A stretch of DNA of 64,000 nt from Candidatus Defluviibacterium haderslevense (GTDB taxonomy: Bacteria > Bacteroidota > Bacteroidia > Chitinophagales > Saprospiraceae). A model generated the notes under the pieces. The model was given only the letters and a program-made list of their open reading frames with translations, had not been told where the DNA came from and made no database searches. Each line of letters begins with the position of its first letter. The first letter of the stretch is position 1. Positions 26,944 through 36,824 of this stretch are shown in pieces. Made by a program: the position numbers and the translations under genes. The stretch is taken from positions 3,795,501-3,859,500 of the forward strand of contig JADJRL010000003.1 in NCBI GenBank assembly GCA_016712225.1, given 5' to 3'.

Positions 26944-26958
26944 AATGTAATTTTAATT

Positions 26959-28062
26959 ATGAATAAAATCTACCTATTTTTTATTTTATTTTCTTTTTCA
27001 GTTCAAGCCCAAAACACAGTGACCAATAGGGTATTACCTGTAGTGGGTGATTCATTTGCATATGCGATTGACACATTCATTGAGAATACCAACATGAGTC
27101 CCGGCGGTGTAAATCAAACATGGGATTTTACAAATGTACAATCCAATGGACGAAGATCGGAAGTGTACAGAAATGTCAACACTAGTACGGGTGCGTCTGA
27201 TTTTCCAACTGCAAACGCCTATATACGTCAAGGTCAACGAGAAGTTTTTTTAAAGATTTCATTAGACAGGGTAGAGGAATTGGGTTATAATCTGCAATTA
27301 GGCGGTCCTTTTCCTATAGGTGGTTCTTCAGCATATTCTAAACCAGCCATTCTTTTAAAAACTCCTTTAAATTTTTTGGACGTATCTACATACAAAACTG
27401 ATGCAGTTATTACTTTGCCAGCTGACTTTATTCCAGATTCATTATTAATGGGTTTGCCAGTCGATTCTATTAGAATCAAAACAACTACCACAGTAAATGT
27501 ATTAGTGGATGGCACAGGGACATTGAACCTACCAGCCAAGTCGTGGAATGTATTGCGAGAAAAGTTGACAACCTCAACAAAAACAACTATTGAAGCTAAG
27601 GTATTTACTTGGATTGATATTACACAATTGATAGGAAACCAATTAGGTGATTTTGTCCAAAATACAAATACTATTTCTTATGGATTTAGAAGCAATGATG
27701 CGAAGGGATACATAGCCATAGCATCGGTTGACTCAACTAACAAGATTTCCCAAATCCAATATAAGCCAAATGACCTTGGTGTAAAGTCTAAGGATGTCAA
27801 TGATATCAGTCATCAAATACAAATTCTTGCTAATCCGGTAAATAACATTTTGAGTTTACAAACCATTGAGATATGGGAAGGAAACTATTCTATATTACTT
27901 TATAATGAGTCAGGACAATTAGTGAAGTCAATTACAAAAGCTCTAAATAGTAACCAATCCATTCAATTACCAGTTCATGAATTGGGAGCTGGGATATATA
28001 ATATCATTATTGTTGATCCAAGCAAAAGGATAATAACCAACGAAAGGTTTATTAAGAATTAG
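26959..28062 (+). CDS. T9SS-secreted protein of unknown function
   Basis: 367 residues with a signal peptide (1-18, ending VQAQN) and a type A T9SS sorting domain over the last ~85 residues (ILANPVNNILSLQ, YSILLYNESGQLVKSI, GAGIYNIIIVDPSKRIITNE). The middle is beta-rich, with NQTWDFTNVQSNG near 38-50, a string common in uncharacterised Bacteroidota surface proteins, and no recognised catalytic motif. It follows the ABC exporter by 15 bases, so the two may be cotranscribed; a strong terminator follows. Confidence 0.75.
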   Translation: MNKIYLFFILFSFSVQAQNTVTNRVLPVVGDSFAYAIDTFIENTNMSPGGVNQTWDFTNVQSNGRRSEVYRNVNTSTGASDFPTANAYIRQGQREVFLKISLDRVEELGYNLQLGGPFPIGGSSAYSKPAILLKTPLNFLDVSTYKTDAVITLPADFIPDSLLMGLPVDSIRIKTTTTVNVLVDGTGTLNLPAKSWNVLREKLTTSTKTTIEAKVFTWIDITQLIGNQLGDFVQNTNTISYGFRSNDAKGYIAIASVDSTNKISQIQYKPNDLGVKSKDVNDISHQIQILANPVNNILSLQTIEIWEGNYSILLYNESGQLVKSITKALNSNQSIQLPVHELGAGIYNIIIVDPSKRIITNERFIKN

Positions 28063-28083
28063 TTTGACCAAATGGGCAAATTG

Positions 28084-28118
28084 AAAAGTGCGAAATATTA
28101 ATATTTCGCACTTTTTTT
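28084..28118 (+). terminator. Terminator after the T9SS protein (32-bp perfect palindrome)
   Basis: 28084-28115 is a perfect palindrome centred at 28099/28100, with A's before and T's after to 28118. It probably works on both strands. Confidence 0.9.
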
Positions 28119-28153
28119 ATAAAAATTAATATTATAAATATCTATATATATAA

Positions 28154-28177
28154 TAATATGTATATCTTTACATATTA
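28154..28177. promoter_or_regulatory. Candidate operator overlapping the -7 element of the S24 repressor gene
   Basis: Perfect inverted repeat TAATATGTA-N6-TACATATTA (28154-28162, 28169-28177). The near-consensus -7 element TATCTTTA (28163-28170) lies between the arms and extends into the right arm, about 28 bases before the ATG. A dimeric repressor bound here would block its own promoter. Confidence 0.6.
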
Positions 28178-28198
28178 ATAAATAGAATATACGATAAT

Positions 28199-29023
28199 AT
28201 GAATAGCGTTGTAACACAAAGATTTATGCAATGCTTTACTAGTTTAATTGATAGTAAGCGAGTTAGATCAGCTAGGCAATTTGCTAATTCTCTGGATTAT
28301 TTGGCCCAATCTTTTAATCAAATTGTTCAACAAAAAAGAGAAGTGGGAATAGACCTCATCCAAAAAGCCATAGCGGAATATCATATTAATCCTGGTTTTT
28401 TATTTACTGGAAACGGTCCAATGTTTTTAATACAAAATCAAATGGCAGATTCCAATATATTGACTATTGTTACAGATGTCGAGCAGGTGGAACAGATTGT
28501 TCATGTGCCTGTTTCTGCACAAGCTGGGTATTGTTCTGGTTTTAGTGATCCTGTTTTTGTAAGCCAGTTGCCTTATTATTCATTGCCTAACCTTAAGTTT
28601 AAAACGGATGGTACCATGCGGTCATTCGATATTTCAGGTGAGAGTATGATGCCTGTAATTAATCCCAACGATATGGTCATCAGTAGTTATTTACATCAAT
28701 GTTTATGGGAATCCCATTTGAAAGAAAATAACATTTATGTAATCGTTACAACACATGATGTGGTTGTTAAACGAATAAGCAATAAATTGAGAACAGAAAG
28801 AATGTTACTATTACATTCAGATAATGCAGAATTTTTGTCTTATGCAGTAAGGGTAGCAGATATTAAAGAAATATGGCAAGTTAGAGCCAAGGTGTCTACA
28901 TCTTTAGACCCGGTTAATCATAAATCAAGTAGCTTGCCAGATGAGTTTGAACAGTTAAAAGAAATAGTCAACAAACAATCTGTTTTACTTGAGGAATTCC
29001 TTGAAAAAGTCAAGCATAATTAG
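28199..29023 (+). CDS. LexA/CI-like repressor with S24 self-cleavage domain
   Basis: 274 residues. The N-terminal ~75 form a helix-turn-helix-like region (ARQFANSLDYLAQSFNQIVQ, then AEYHINPGFLFTGNGPMF). The C-terminal S24 domain has the serine/lysine dyad of LexA and CI: S149 in SGESMMP and K191 in VVVKRIS. An Ala109-Gly110 pair in SAQAGYC is a plausible autocleavage site. After DNA damage such proteins cut themselves and release their operators. A short coiled tail (FEQLKEIVNKQSVLLEEFL) closes the protein. A perfect inverted repeat over its own -7 element suggests autorepression. Targets other than itself are unknown. Confidence 0.82.
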   Translation: MNSVVTQRFMQCFTSLIDSKRVRSARQFANSLDYLAQSFNQIVQQKREVGIDLIQKAIAEYHINPGFLFTGNGPMFLIQNQMADSNILTIVTDVEQVEQIVHVPVSAQAGYCSGFSDPVFVSQLPYYSLPNLKFKTDGTMRSFDISGESMMPVINPNDMVISSYLHQCLWESHLKENNIYVIVTTHDVVVKRISNKLRTERMLLLHSDNAEFLSYAVRVADIKEIWQVRAKVSTSLDPVNHKSSSLPDEFEQLKEIVNKQSVLLEEFLEKVKHN

Positions 29024-29097
29024 GGCTTTTCATTTTTCTGAATTTTAATAAATTGAATAAATCTTAAACTAAATTACGCTAAGCGTTGTAGCTTAGG

Positions 29098-29105
29098 TAT
29101 TTTTG
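29098..29105 (+). promoter_or_regulatory. -7 element (TATTTTTG) for lepA
   Basis: A TAnnTTTG match 23 bases before the lepA ATG. Confidence 0.55.
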
Positions 29106-29128
29106 CACTTTAAACAGGAAAAGAATAC

Positions 29129-30922
29129 ATGCAAAATATAAGGAACTTTTGTGTAATAGCACATATCGATCATGGTAAAAGTACTTTGTCTGATCGATTA
29201 TTGGAATTTACAAAAACCATAGCTGAAAGAGATATGCAAAGTCAAGCTTTAGATGATATGGATTTGGAGCGGGAACGGGGAATTACGATAAAGGCTCATG
29301 CTATTCAACTAAGATATAATGCACCTGACGGTCAAAAATACATATTTAATTTAATTGATACTCCCGGCCATGTCGATTTTTCATATGAAGTTAGCCGTTC
29401 TATTGCAGCTTGTGAAGGTGCTCTTTTGCTTGTCGATGCCACACAAGGCATTCAAGCTCAAACCATATCTAATTTGTATTTAGCTATAGATCACAATTTG
29501 GAAATCATACCTATTTTAAATAAAATAGATATGGATAATGCCATGATCGATGAAGTATCGGATCAAATTATCGATCTAATAGGATGTGACAGACAAGATA
29601 TTATATTGGCTAGTGGCAAAACCGGACAAGGCGTTCAAAATATTATGGATGCCATCGTTAGTAAAATCCCGCCACCTAAAGGTGATCCGGATGCCCCACT
29701 GCAGGCATTAGTATTTGATTCAGTATTTAATTCATTCAGAGGTATTATTGTTTATTTTAGAATATTAAATGGTAAGCTTAAGAAAGGAGATAAAATTAGA
29801 TTCTTTAATACAGGTAAAGAATATACTGCAGAAGAGGTTGGGTATTTACAAATGACTTTAATTCCTCAGCCATTGGCCCAATGTGGTGATGTTGGATACC
29901 TAATTACTGGAATTAAAGATGCTAAAGAAGTTAAAGTAGGAGATACTGTTACACTTGCATCTGCTCCATGTGCAGAAGCAATACATGGTTTTGAAGATGT
30001 GAAACCTATGGTATTTGCGGGTATTTACCCGATAGAAAATGAGCATTTTGAAGATCTAAGGGATAGTTTAGAGAAATTGCAATTAAACGACTCTTCTTTG
30101 GTTTATGAACCAGAGACATCTATAGCTTTGGGTTTTGGGTTTAGATGTGGATTTTTAGGTATGCTCCATTTAGAAATTATTCAAGAGCGATTATCAAGAG
30201 AATTCAATCAAGAGGTAATTACTACTATTCCAAACGTGTCTTACATTGCTAAAACCACAGCTGGAGTAGTTTTAAAAATAAATACGCCAAACGATTTGCC
30301 AGAACCTAATCTTTTAGAATATGTCGAAGAACCTTACATCAAGGCTCAAATTATTACAAAGCCTGATTATATAGGAACGATAATCAAGTTATGTATGGAT
30401 AAAAGAGGGGTACTAACTAAACAACATTATCTAACTACAGAACGTGTTGAATTAAGTTTTGAAATGCCACTGGCTGAAATCGTTTTTGATTTTTATGATC
30501 GATTAAAATCAACCACAAAAGGATATGCATCTTTTGATTATCATCCGATCGATTACCGCAAATCTGATTTAATAAAATTAGATGTTAAATTGAATGGAGA
30601 TAATGTGGACGCTCTAACATCATTGGTGCATCGTTCTAAGGCGGATGCCGTGGGACGCAAAATGTGTAAGAAGTTAAAAGAACTATTACCTCCACATCAA
30701 TTTGTAATTGCTATTCAAGCAGCAATTGGAGCTAAAATTATTTCCCGTGAAACTATTTCTGCACTTAGAAAAGACGTGACTGCTAAATGTTATGGTGGAG
30801 ATATTTCTAGAAAAAGAAAGTTATTGGAGAAACAGAAAGAAGGCAAGAAAAAGATGCGTCAAATTGGTTCCGTTGAGGTGCCCCAAAAAGCATTTTTGGA
30901 GGTTCTTAAATTGGATGATTAA
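29129..30922 (+). CDS. lepA: Elongation factor 4 (LepA)
   Basis: 597 residues, the family's usual length. The GTPase motifs are AHIDHGKSTLSDRLLEF (G1), RGITIKAHAIQL (switch I), DTPGHVDFSYEVSRS (G3) and PILNKIDMDNA (G4). The LepA-specific C-terminal domain is complete, with SRKRKLLEKQKEGKKKMRQI near the end. It acts on translating or assembling ribosomes and can back-translocate them. The next gene, argS, begins 47 bases later. Confidence 0.97.
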   Translation: MQNIRNFCVIAHIDHGKSTLSDRLLEFTKTIAERDMQSQALDDMDLERERGITIKAHAIQLRYNAPDGQKYIFNLIDTPGHVDFSYEVSRSIAACEGALLLVDATQGIQAQTISNLYLAIDHNLEIIPILNKIDMDNAMIDEVSDQIIDLIGCDRQDIILASGKTGQGVQNIMDAIVSKIPPPKGDPDAPLQALVFDSVFNSFRGIIVYFRILNGKLKKGDKIRFFNTGKEYTAEEVGYLQMTLIPQPLAQCGDVGYLITGIKDAKEVKVGDTVTLASAPCAEAIHGFEDVKPMVFAGIYPIENEHFEDLRDSLEKLQLNDSSLVYEPETSIALGFGFRCGFLGMLHLEIIQERLSREFNQEVITTIPNVSYIAKTTAGVVLKINTPNDLPEPNLLEYVEEPYIKAQIITKPDYIGTIIKLCMDKRGVLTKQHYLTTERVELSFEMPLAEIVFDFYDRLKSTTKGYASFDYHPIDYRKSDLIKLDVKLNGDNVDALTSLVHRSKADAVGRKMCKKLKELLPPHQFVIAIQAAIGAKIISRETISALRKDVTAKCYGGDISRKRKLLEKQKEGKKKMRQIGSVEVPQKAFLEVLKLDD

Positions 30923-30969
30923 AAAAGCGAACTTCATTAAATCGGATTTATTTTTTCTTAAATTAAATC

Positions 30970-32808
30970 ATGTTACACACAAACCATATATCTAAGTTAA
31001 TTGCACAAATAGTTAATGAACAATTTTCTATTGAACTTCAAGTTCAAGATATTCATTTAACGCCATGCAAAAAAGAGTTTGAAGGAGATTTTACATTTGT
31101 TCTATTTCCACTAATAAAAAAAACAGGATCAAAACCTGAGGAATTAGGTGAAATCATTGGAGCCGGATTGATTCAGAAAAAGGTCATATCATCATATAAT
31201 ATCATTAAGGGATTTTTTAATTTTTCTCTTCCCAATGAATTTTGGATAGATGTTATGTCCAATTTGGGAGCACAAACCATTTCTAATCAAATTAAAGTAA
31301 AGGAAACAGAAAAATACTTAATTGAATATTGTTCTCCAAATACAAATAAGCCGTTGCATTTAGGTCACATTAGGAACATCTTATTGGGGTGGTCAGTTTA
31401 TAAAATATTGAATGCAATAGGTCATCATGTAAATACTACGCAGATTGTAAATGATCGGGGAATTGCTATCTGTAAAAGTATGTTGGCCTGGTCAACATTT
31501 GCTAATGGGGCAACACCAGAATCAACACATATAAAAAGCGATCACTTTGTTGGGGATTATTATGTTTTATTCGAGACAAAATTTAAAGCGGAATATCAAA
31601 ATTGGCAAGCAACAGATACGGCAATTACTATTTATGACAGCAAAAAGAAAGTAGATGAATCTAAAGTAGATTTTTTTGTTAGATTTAAAAACGAATATTT
31701 TAATACGTATAGTTCCTTAGGAAGTGCTGCCAAAAAATTATTAATTGGTTGGGAAGCCAATGATCATGATGTCATTCAATTATGGAATAAAATGAACCAA
31801 TGGGTTTATAAGGGATTTGAAGAGACTTTTAAAAAATTAAATATTTCATTTGATAGTTATTATTATGAATCGCAAACCTATCTATTAGGGAAAGATATCT
31901 TGCAATTAGGACTAAACAAAAACGTTTTTTATAAAGAAGATGATCATTCAATTTGGGTAGATCTTTCAGATCGAGGTCTTGACAAAAAGCTATTATTGAG
32001 GGCTGATGGAACTTCAGTTTATATTACTCAAGACCTAGGTACCGCTGCGTTAAGGCATGAGGCATATCATGCTGATCACTATTTGCATGTTGTTGCTGAT
32101 GAGCAGGACTATCATTTTAAAGCACTTTTTGAGACCTTAAAAAAACTTGAAGTTCCATATGCATCAGGGATGTATCATTTGTCTTATGGAATGGTGGACT
32201 TGCCAACAGGTAAAATGAAATCCCGCGAAGGAACTGTAGTTGATGCTGATGATCTCATTGATGAAGTTATTCTTGAAGCAAGTCAATCAGCAGAAGAAAG
32301 GGGAGAGCTTGTGGATTTATCAAAGGAGGAATTAAATCAATTGATTTCTAAAATTGGAATGGCGGCACTCAAATATTTTATTCTTAAAGTGCATCCTAAG
32401 AAGAGAATGATTTTTGATCCAAAAGAATCCGTAGATATGCAAGGTCATACGGGTCCTTATATTGTTAATGCATTTGTTAGGATTAAATCCATATTAAGAA
32501 AGTCCGGGGCAGTTCCTGTACTTCAGATACCTGATGAAATTAATACTTCCGAGAAGGATTTGTTGATTTTATGTATGAGTTATCCGGATATACTACAAGA
32601 GTCAGCTAGGCAATTTGATCCATCACACTTAGCTAATTTTCTCTACACCTTAGCAAAAGATTTTCACCGATATTATCATGATTATCGCATACTAAAAGCT
32701 GAAAGTCAAAATTTAATCGTTTGGCGTTTAGCTTTATGTGAATTAATAAGTAAATATTTAGAACATGGTATGTTGTGTTTAGGAATAGAAATGCCTGAAC
32801 GTATGTAA
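30970..32808 (+). CDS. argS: Arginyl-tRNA synthetase
   Basis: 612 residues of a class I synthetase. The N-terminal ~85 residues are the Arg-tRNA-synthetase D-loop-recognition domain. The HIGH motif is HLGH at 130-133 (PNTNKPLHLGHIRN), preceded by YLIEYCSPN. The KMSKS region reads GKMKSREGTVVDADDL, a common ArgRS variant. The C-terminal DALR anticodon-binding domain has AKDFHRYYHDYRIL and ends near EHGMLCLGIEMPERM. glnS follows after 16 bases. Confidence 0.97.
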   Translation: MLHTNHISKLIAQIVNEQFSIELQVQDIHLTPCKKEFEGDFTFVLFPLIKKTGSKPEELGEIIGAGLIQKKVISSYNIIKGFFNFSLPNEFWIDVMSNLGAQTISNQIKVKETEKYLIEYCSPNTNKPLHLGHIRNILLGWSVYKILNAIGHHVNTTQIVNDRGIAICKSMLAWSTFANGATPESTHIKSDHFVGDYYVLFETKFKAEYQNWQATDTAITIYDSKKKVDESKVDFFVRFKNEYFNTYSSLGSAAKKLLIGWEANDHDVIQLWNKMNQWVYKGFEETFKKLNISFDSYYYESQTYLLGKDILQLGLNKNVFYKEDDHSIWVDLSDRGLDKKLLLRADGTSVYITQDLGTAALRHEAYHADHYLHVVADEQDYHFKALFETLKKLEVPYASGMYHLSYGMVDLPTGKMKSREGTVVDADDLIDEVILEASQSAEERGELVDLSKEELNQLISKIGMAALKYFILKVHPKKRMIFDPKESVDMQGHTGPYIVNAFVRIKSILRKSGAVPVLQIPDEINTSEKDLLILCMSYPDILQESARQFDPSHLANFLYTLAKDFHRYYHDYRILKAESQNLIVWRLALCELISKYLEHGMLCLGIEMPERM

Positions 32809-32824
32809 ACTAAAAATTATTCCA

Positions 32825-34501
32825 ATGTCAGAAGAAGTAATTAAACATTTAAATTTCATCGAAGAAATAGTAGAAGAGGATATCAAAAATGGCAAGCACA
32901 GTGGTAGGATTTTAACAAGATTTCCACCTGAACCAAATGGTTACTTGCATATAGGACATGCAAAATCCATTTGTTTGAATTTTGGTTTGGCTCAAAAATA
33001 TAATGGGAAGACCAATTTGCGCTTTGATGATACCAATCCAGTTACAGAAGAAATTGAATACATTGATTCCATTAAATATGACATTAAATGGTTGGGATTT
33101 GATTGGGAATCAAGAGAGTACTATGCCTCAGATTATTTTCCTCAACTCTATGATTTTGCGATTCAATTGATAAAAGCAGGAAAAGCTTATGTTGATGATT
33201 CAAGTGCTGATGTGATCAGTCAAATGAAAGGCACACCAACCGAACCAGGAACTCTAAGTCCATTCCGTAGTCGTTCTGTAAGTGAAAATTTAGAATTGTT
33301 TGAGGGAATGAGAGGTGGAAAATTTAAAGAAGGAGAAAAAGTGTTGAGAGCTAAAATTGATATGTCGTCTCCAAATATGCACATGAGAGATCCTATCCTA
33401 TATCGTATATTGTATACACCACATCACAGGACCGGAAATACATGGTGTATTTATCCAATGTATGATTTTGCGCATGGTCAAAGTGATGCAATTGAAGGAA
33501 TAACCCATTCAATTTGTACATTGGAATTTGAAAATCACCGGCCATTGTATAATTGGTTTATTGAATCGCTTTCTATTTTTCCTTCACAACAAATTGAGTT
33601 TGCAAGATTAAATTTGGAGTATACTGTGATGAGTAAGCGTAAACTTATGCAACTTGTAAATGAGGGATTTGTGTCTGCTTGGGATGATCCAAGGATGTCA
33701 ACGATTAGTGGGATGAGAAGGAGAGGATATACGGCTGAAGCTATCAGGAATTTTGCAATTGATGTTGGTGTCGCAAGAAGAGAACACGTCATTGAATTTT
33801 CAAGATTGGAAAATGTAATTCGTGAAGATTTGAATAAAAAGTCAAATCGTGTGATGGCTGTTTTGGATCCAATTAAAATTGTATTGTCGAATTACCCTAA
33901 GAATGAAATAGAATGGTTGGAATTAGAAATAAATCCGGAAAAACCTGAATTGGGTACTCGAAAGATCCCTTTTGGTGCCGAATTATACATTGAATCAGAG
34001 GATTTTATGGAGGTGCCCATTCCAAAATATTTTAGATTAAGTCCAGGGTCAATGGTTAGGTTGAAGTCAGCATATATTATTCGTTGTGATGAAGTTATCA
34101 AAAATTCTTCAGGTCAAATTGATTATTTAAAATGCTCTTATTTCCCGGAGAGTAAAAGTGGACATGATCAATCCGGATTAAAAGTTAAAACAACAATACA
34201 CTGGGTTGAAGTTAGTCATTCCATTACTGCGAAGGTCAATCTTTATGATCGATTATTCACGGTACCCAATCCATTAAGTGAGGAAGGTGATTTTAAAGAT
34301 TATATAAATCCAAATTCGTTAATCGTATTAGATCATGTACGAATGGAACCGGATATGAAATTTGCACAAAAAGAAGATCGCTATCAATTTATGAGAAAGG
34401 GATATTTTTGTTTAGACACCTCGTCTACTCCTGAACAACTCATATTTAATCGTACCATTTCTTTAAAAGATAGTTGGAGTAAAATTCAAGATAAAGCTTA
34501 A
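32825..34501 (+). CDS. glnS: Glutaminyl-tRNA synthetase
   Basis: 558 residues. HIGH is at 42-45 in FPPEPNGYLHIGHAKS, followed by LRFDDTNP, typical of GlnRS. The KMSKS motif is TVMSKRKL (~266). Active-site context includes YDFAHGQSDAIEGITHSICT. The C-terminal half is the two-barrel anticodon-binding domain. GlnRS is present in Bacteroidota, which charge glutamine directly. It forms a likely operon with argS. Confidence 0.97.
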   Translation: MSEEVIKHLNFIEEIVEEDIKNGKHSGRILTRFPPEPNGYLHIGHAKSICLNFGLAQKYNGKTNLRFDDTNPVTEEIEYIDSIKYDIKWLGFDWESREYYASDYFPQLYDFAIQLIKAGKAYVDDSSADVISQMKGTPTEPGTLSPFRSRSVSENLELFEGMRGGKFKEGEKVLRAKIDMSSPNMHMRDPILYRILYTPHHRTGNTWCIYPMYDFAHGQSDAIEGITHSICTLEFENHRPLYNWFIESLSIFPSQQIEFARLNLEYTVMSKRKLMQLVNEGFVSAWDDPRMSTISGMRRRGYTAEAIRNFAIDVGVARREHVIEFSRLENVIREDLNKKSNRVMAVLDPIKIVLSNYPKNEIEWLELEINPEKPELGTRKIPFGAELYIESEDFMEVPIPKYFRLSPGSMVRLKSAYIIRCDEVIKNSSGQIDYLKCSYFPESKSGHDQSGLKVKTTIHWVEVSHSITAKVNLYDRLFTVPNPLSEEGDFKDYINPNSLIVLDHVRMEPDMKFAQKEDRYQFMRKGYFCLDTSSTPEQLIFNRTISLKDSWSKIQDKA

Positions 34502-34531
34502 CTTAGCTTTTAGAACTTTAATCCAAATCCA

Positions 34532-35002
34532 ATGCGTCGAATTGATCAATTATTAAATCAATATGGCGAAAGCCATCAGAATCAAACCAATAAATGGATA
34601 CATTGGTTTTGTGTGCCTATCATATTTTTTACATTATTAGGAATAGTCGGATTGATACCATATCCATTTTCATTCCTTGCATTAGATAACTGGTCTTACA
34701 TAGTTATGATAATTGCTATAAGCTATTATTTTAGGCTTTCTATACCATTGGCCTTAGGATTTATTATTGTTGCAGGTGTGATGATTTATGGAAACTCGAT
34801 ATTAATTCAATATTGTGAATTTAAAGGTTGGAATTCTTTATTTATTTATTTAATTGTTTTTACACTTGCTTGGATTGGACAGTTTATTGGGCATCACATT
34901 GAAGGAAAAAAACCATCTTTTTTAAAAGATATTCAATTCTTGTTAATTGGTCCAGCCTGGTTACTGCATTTTATATATAAAAAATTAGGTATTCTTTATT
35001 GA
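34532..35002 (+). CDS. Mpo1-like (DUF962) membrane protein
   Basis: 156 residues with four hydrophobic segments. It begins RRIDQLLNQYGESHQNQTNK, contains IHWFCVP and has the C-terminal motif GQFIGHHIEGKKPSFLKD, the pattern of the DUF962/Mpo1 family. Yeast Mpo1 is an iron(II)-dependent dioxygenase that shortens 2-hydroxy fatty acids, and the conserved histidines (His in ESHQN, IHW and GHHIEG) are its metal ligands. The same chemistry is plausible here but unproven. It lies 30 bases after glnS and converges on the serine hydrolase gene. Confidence 0.8.
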   Translation: MRRIDQLLNQYGESHQNQTNKWIHWFCVPIIFFTLLGIVGLIPYPFSFLALDNWSYIVMIIAISYYFRLSIPLALGFIIVAGVMIYGNSILIQYCEFKGWNSLFIYLIVFTLAWIGQFIGHHIEGKKPSFLKDIQFLLIGPAWLLHFIYKKLGILY

Positions 35003-35100
35003 GAAATATCTTTTACGTGAGAAGCATGGTTGCATGAGTAAAATTGGGTGAATGTTAAATAACCGTGTAAATGGGTTTAATTCAAGCAGAATTTAGCAAT

Positions 35101-36408
35101 CTATATTTTAATCCATTTTTGTGTGATCGTTTGTTGGGGCGTTTTTATTTTAATTAAATAGGTGCCTGATGCTAAAGATGAAACATCAATTTTATTTTGA
35201 TTCAATATTTTCAATTTAAAATTTCCTAGCAAGTCAAAAATATCAATTTCATTTTTATGATCAACTTGATTTAGAATATTGATTTCTGTGTGTGCAGGAT
35301 TTGGAAAAATACTTAATGAATTGTTTAAGTTTTCATTTTTAGTATATGTTGTACTGCACATTACGGCATTTAATTTTTGCCATATTTGATTACAGAATAT
35401 GGTAGGCACTTCACCAAGTGTGCTTGGAGTATTTCCCATTCGGACCAAGACGATGCCTTGAGATGGAGATATGCATACCAATTGTCCATTTTTTCCTATA
35501 CCTGCATACATATCAGAGGGAGCATTTGGTGCATAAGAACCCTTGAATTTGGTTTGTAAAGTTGGAACCATGTAGGATGCTTTACCATTGAGCCACCAAA
35601 GATATCCGTACGAAAGATTAATATTTTGAGATGTGTTAACCATTTGATTCAGATATTCACTGTCATAAAGCAATGTATCATTGTTCCAAATGCATTTATT
35701 CTGAATTAATAGACCAAATCTTGCCATACTTCTAACTTTACTAAAAAACACATTATCAAAATCAATTGTATACCAAAGACCAGTCATTCCCGTTTTTGTC
35801 AAAAGTCTAGATTGGGTATAGGTATTAATATTTTGTTTGGTTGCATTTACTAGAACTTTTTCTAATAATGTATACGGTGCATTATGATATGCCCATCTGG
35901 AGCCCGCATCAGTTAAACATTGTAGGCAAGTATCCATTAAACAATGGTTGTCCGGTATGCCATCATCTAATCCTGTAGTCATTGTTAATTGATTTCGGAT
36001 CTTAATTTTAGCTTCTTGTTCAGGGCTACATGTGGTCCATGATAATCCTTGAAATTTTGAAGACGGGTCATCTATAGATAAAAATTTTTCTTCCTGAGCT
36101 TTACCAACAAGAAATGAAGTAATAGTTTTACCTGCTGAAGCCCAATACCAAATGCTATCTTTTGTAAAAGATCCAAAATACTTTTCTAAAACAATTTTTC
36201 CATCTTTCAAGACTATAAATCCTTTTGTGTTTTCTCGCGATAGGAAACTATATAAAGGTTCAATTTCGTCGACACACCAACCAAGTGAGGTTGGCGATAT
36301 CGTGTCCCAAAAGGCATTGTTGCTTATGGGTGGAAAATAGATCTTTTGGGCATAAACATATGATAAGGATGAAATGAGAAAGTATAGTATTGTTAATTTA
36401 TTTTTCAT
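35101..36408 (-). CDS. T9SS-secreted serine hydrolase (class C beta-lactamase/esterase fold)
   Basis: 435 residues. A signal peptide (1-20, ending YVYAQ) is followed by a beta-lactamase-like catalytic domain with the nucleophile motif SAGK (S91-K94), Y174-H-N176 (WAYHNAP), NQLTMTTGLDD and a C-terminal GIGKNGQ region. The last ~75 residues are a type A T9SS sorting domain (LSIFPNPAHTEINIL, LASGTYLIKIKTP). It is probably a cell-surface esterase, amidase or D-amino-acid hydrolase. The presence of the T9SS domain argues against a periplasmic antibiotic-resistance beta-lactamase. It is transcribed alone. Confidence 0.87.
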   Translation of the reverse strand: MKNKLTILYFLISSLSYVYAQKIYFPPISNNAFWDTISPTSLGWCVDEIEPLYSFLSRENTKGFIVLKDGKIVLEKYFGSFTKDSIWYWASAGKTITSFLVGKAQEEKFLSIDDPSSKFQGLSWTTCSPEQEAKIKIRNQLTMTTGLDDGIPDNHCLMDTCLQCLTDAGSRWAYHNAPYTLLEKVLVNATKQNINTYTQSRLLTKTGMTGLWYTIDFDNVFFSKVRSMARFGLLIQNKCIWNNDTLLYDSEYLNQMVNTSQNINLSYGYLWWLNGKASYMVPTLQTKFKGSYAPNAPSDMYAGIGKNGQLVCISPSQGIVLVRMGNTPSTLGEVPTIFCNQIWQKLNAVMCSTTYTKNENLNNSLSIFPNPAHTEINILNQVDHKNEIDIFDLLGNFKLKILNQNKIDVSSLASGTYLIKIKTPQQTITQKWIKI

Positions 36409-36497
36409 TTAAGTAAATTTATCGCATTAGACCTTGATAAGGGAAAATAGTTTAAGTGCTTAATGGATATAATAATTATTCCAAATATAAATGAATT

Positions 36498-36824
36498 CTA
36501 CTCTGCGTTCTTATCATTAGAATCAGTTGGTTTTTTATTAAATAAATGAATTAATTTTTCACCAACCAGTTCTACAATCCATTTGACTGCGCCGCTTAGG
36601 CTATATTTAAGAAGTGTTTTAAGAAAAAGATCGGATTTTTGATCTTCTTCTGTTTTGGTTTTTATCAGGGAATGAATGGAATCCATAATTAGATTTTCTG
36701 GTCGCAAGTTTACTTTTAATTCATTCCAATTGGTGGAAATAAGCTTTTCTAATTCATTTTGCTGTTGGCTTATTCTTGATTTTTCAATTAGCAATTCAGA
36801 TAAATTATTAATCTGCCTCTTCAT
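36498..36824 (-). CDS. Small hypothetical protein paired with a holin-X-like protein
   Basis: 108 residues, charged, with no signal peptide. An N-terminal helical stretch (NNLSELLIEKSRISQQQNEL) is predicted coiled coil, and a weakly hydrophobic segment (TLLKYSLSGAVKWIVELVGE, ~67-86) could be amphipathic. It overlaps the upstream holin-X-like gene by 17 bases, so the two are coupled and probably act together at the membrane. I recognise no family. Confidence 0.6.
   Translation of the reverse strand: MKRQINNLSELLIEKSRISQQQNELEKLISTNWNELKVNLRPENLIMDSIHSLIKTKTEEDQKSDLFLKTLLKYSLSGAVKWIVELVGEKLIHLFNKKPTDSNDKNAE

Noticed and set aside
30792..30995. 67-residue reading frame overlapping the end of lepA and the start of argS
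   Set aside because: It is a shadow in another frame of two clear genes.
35101..36408. Antibiotic-resistance class C beta-lactamase
   Set aside because: It has the fold and motifs, but the T9SS surface-sorting end and the divergent sequence point to a secreted esterase or peptidase.
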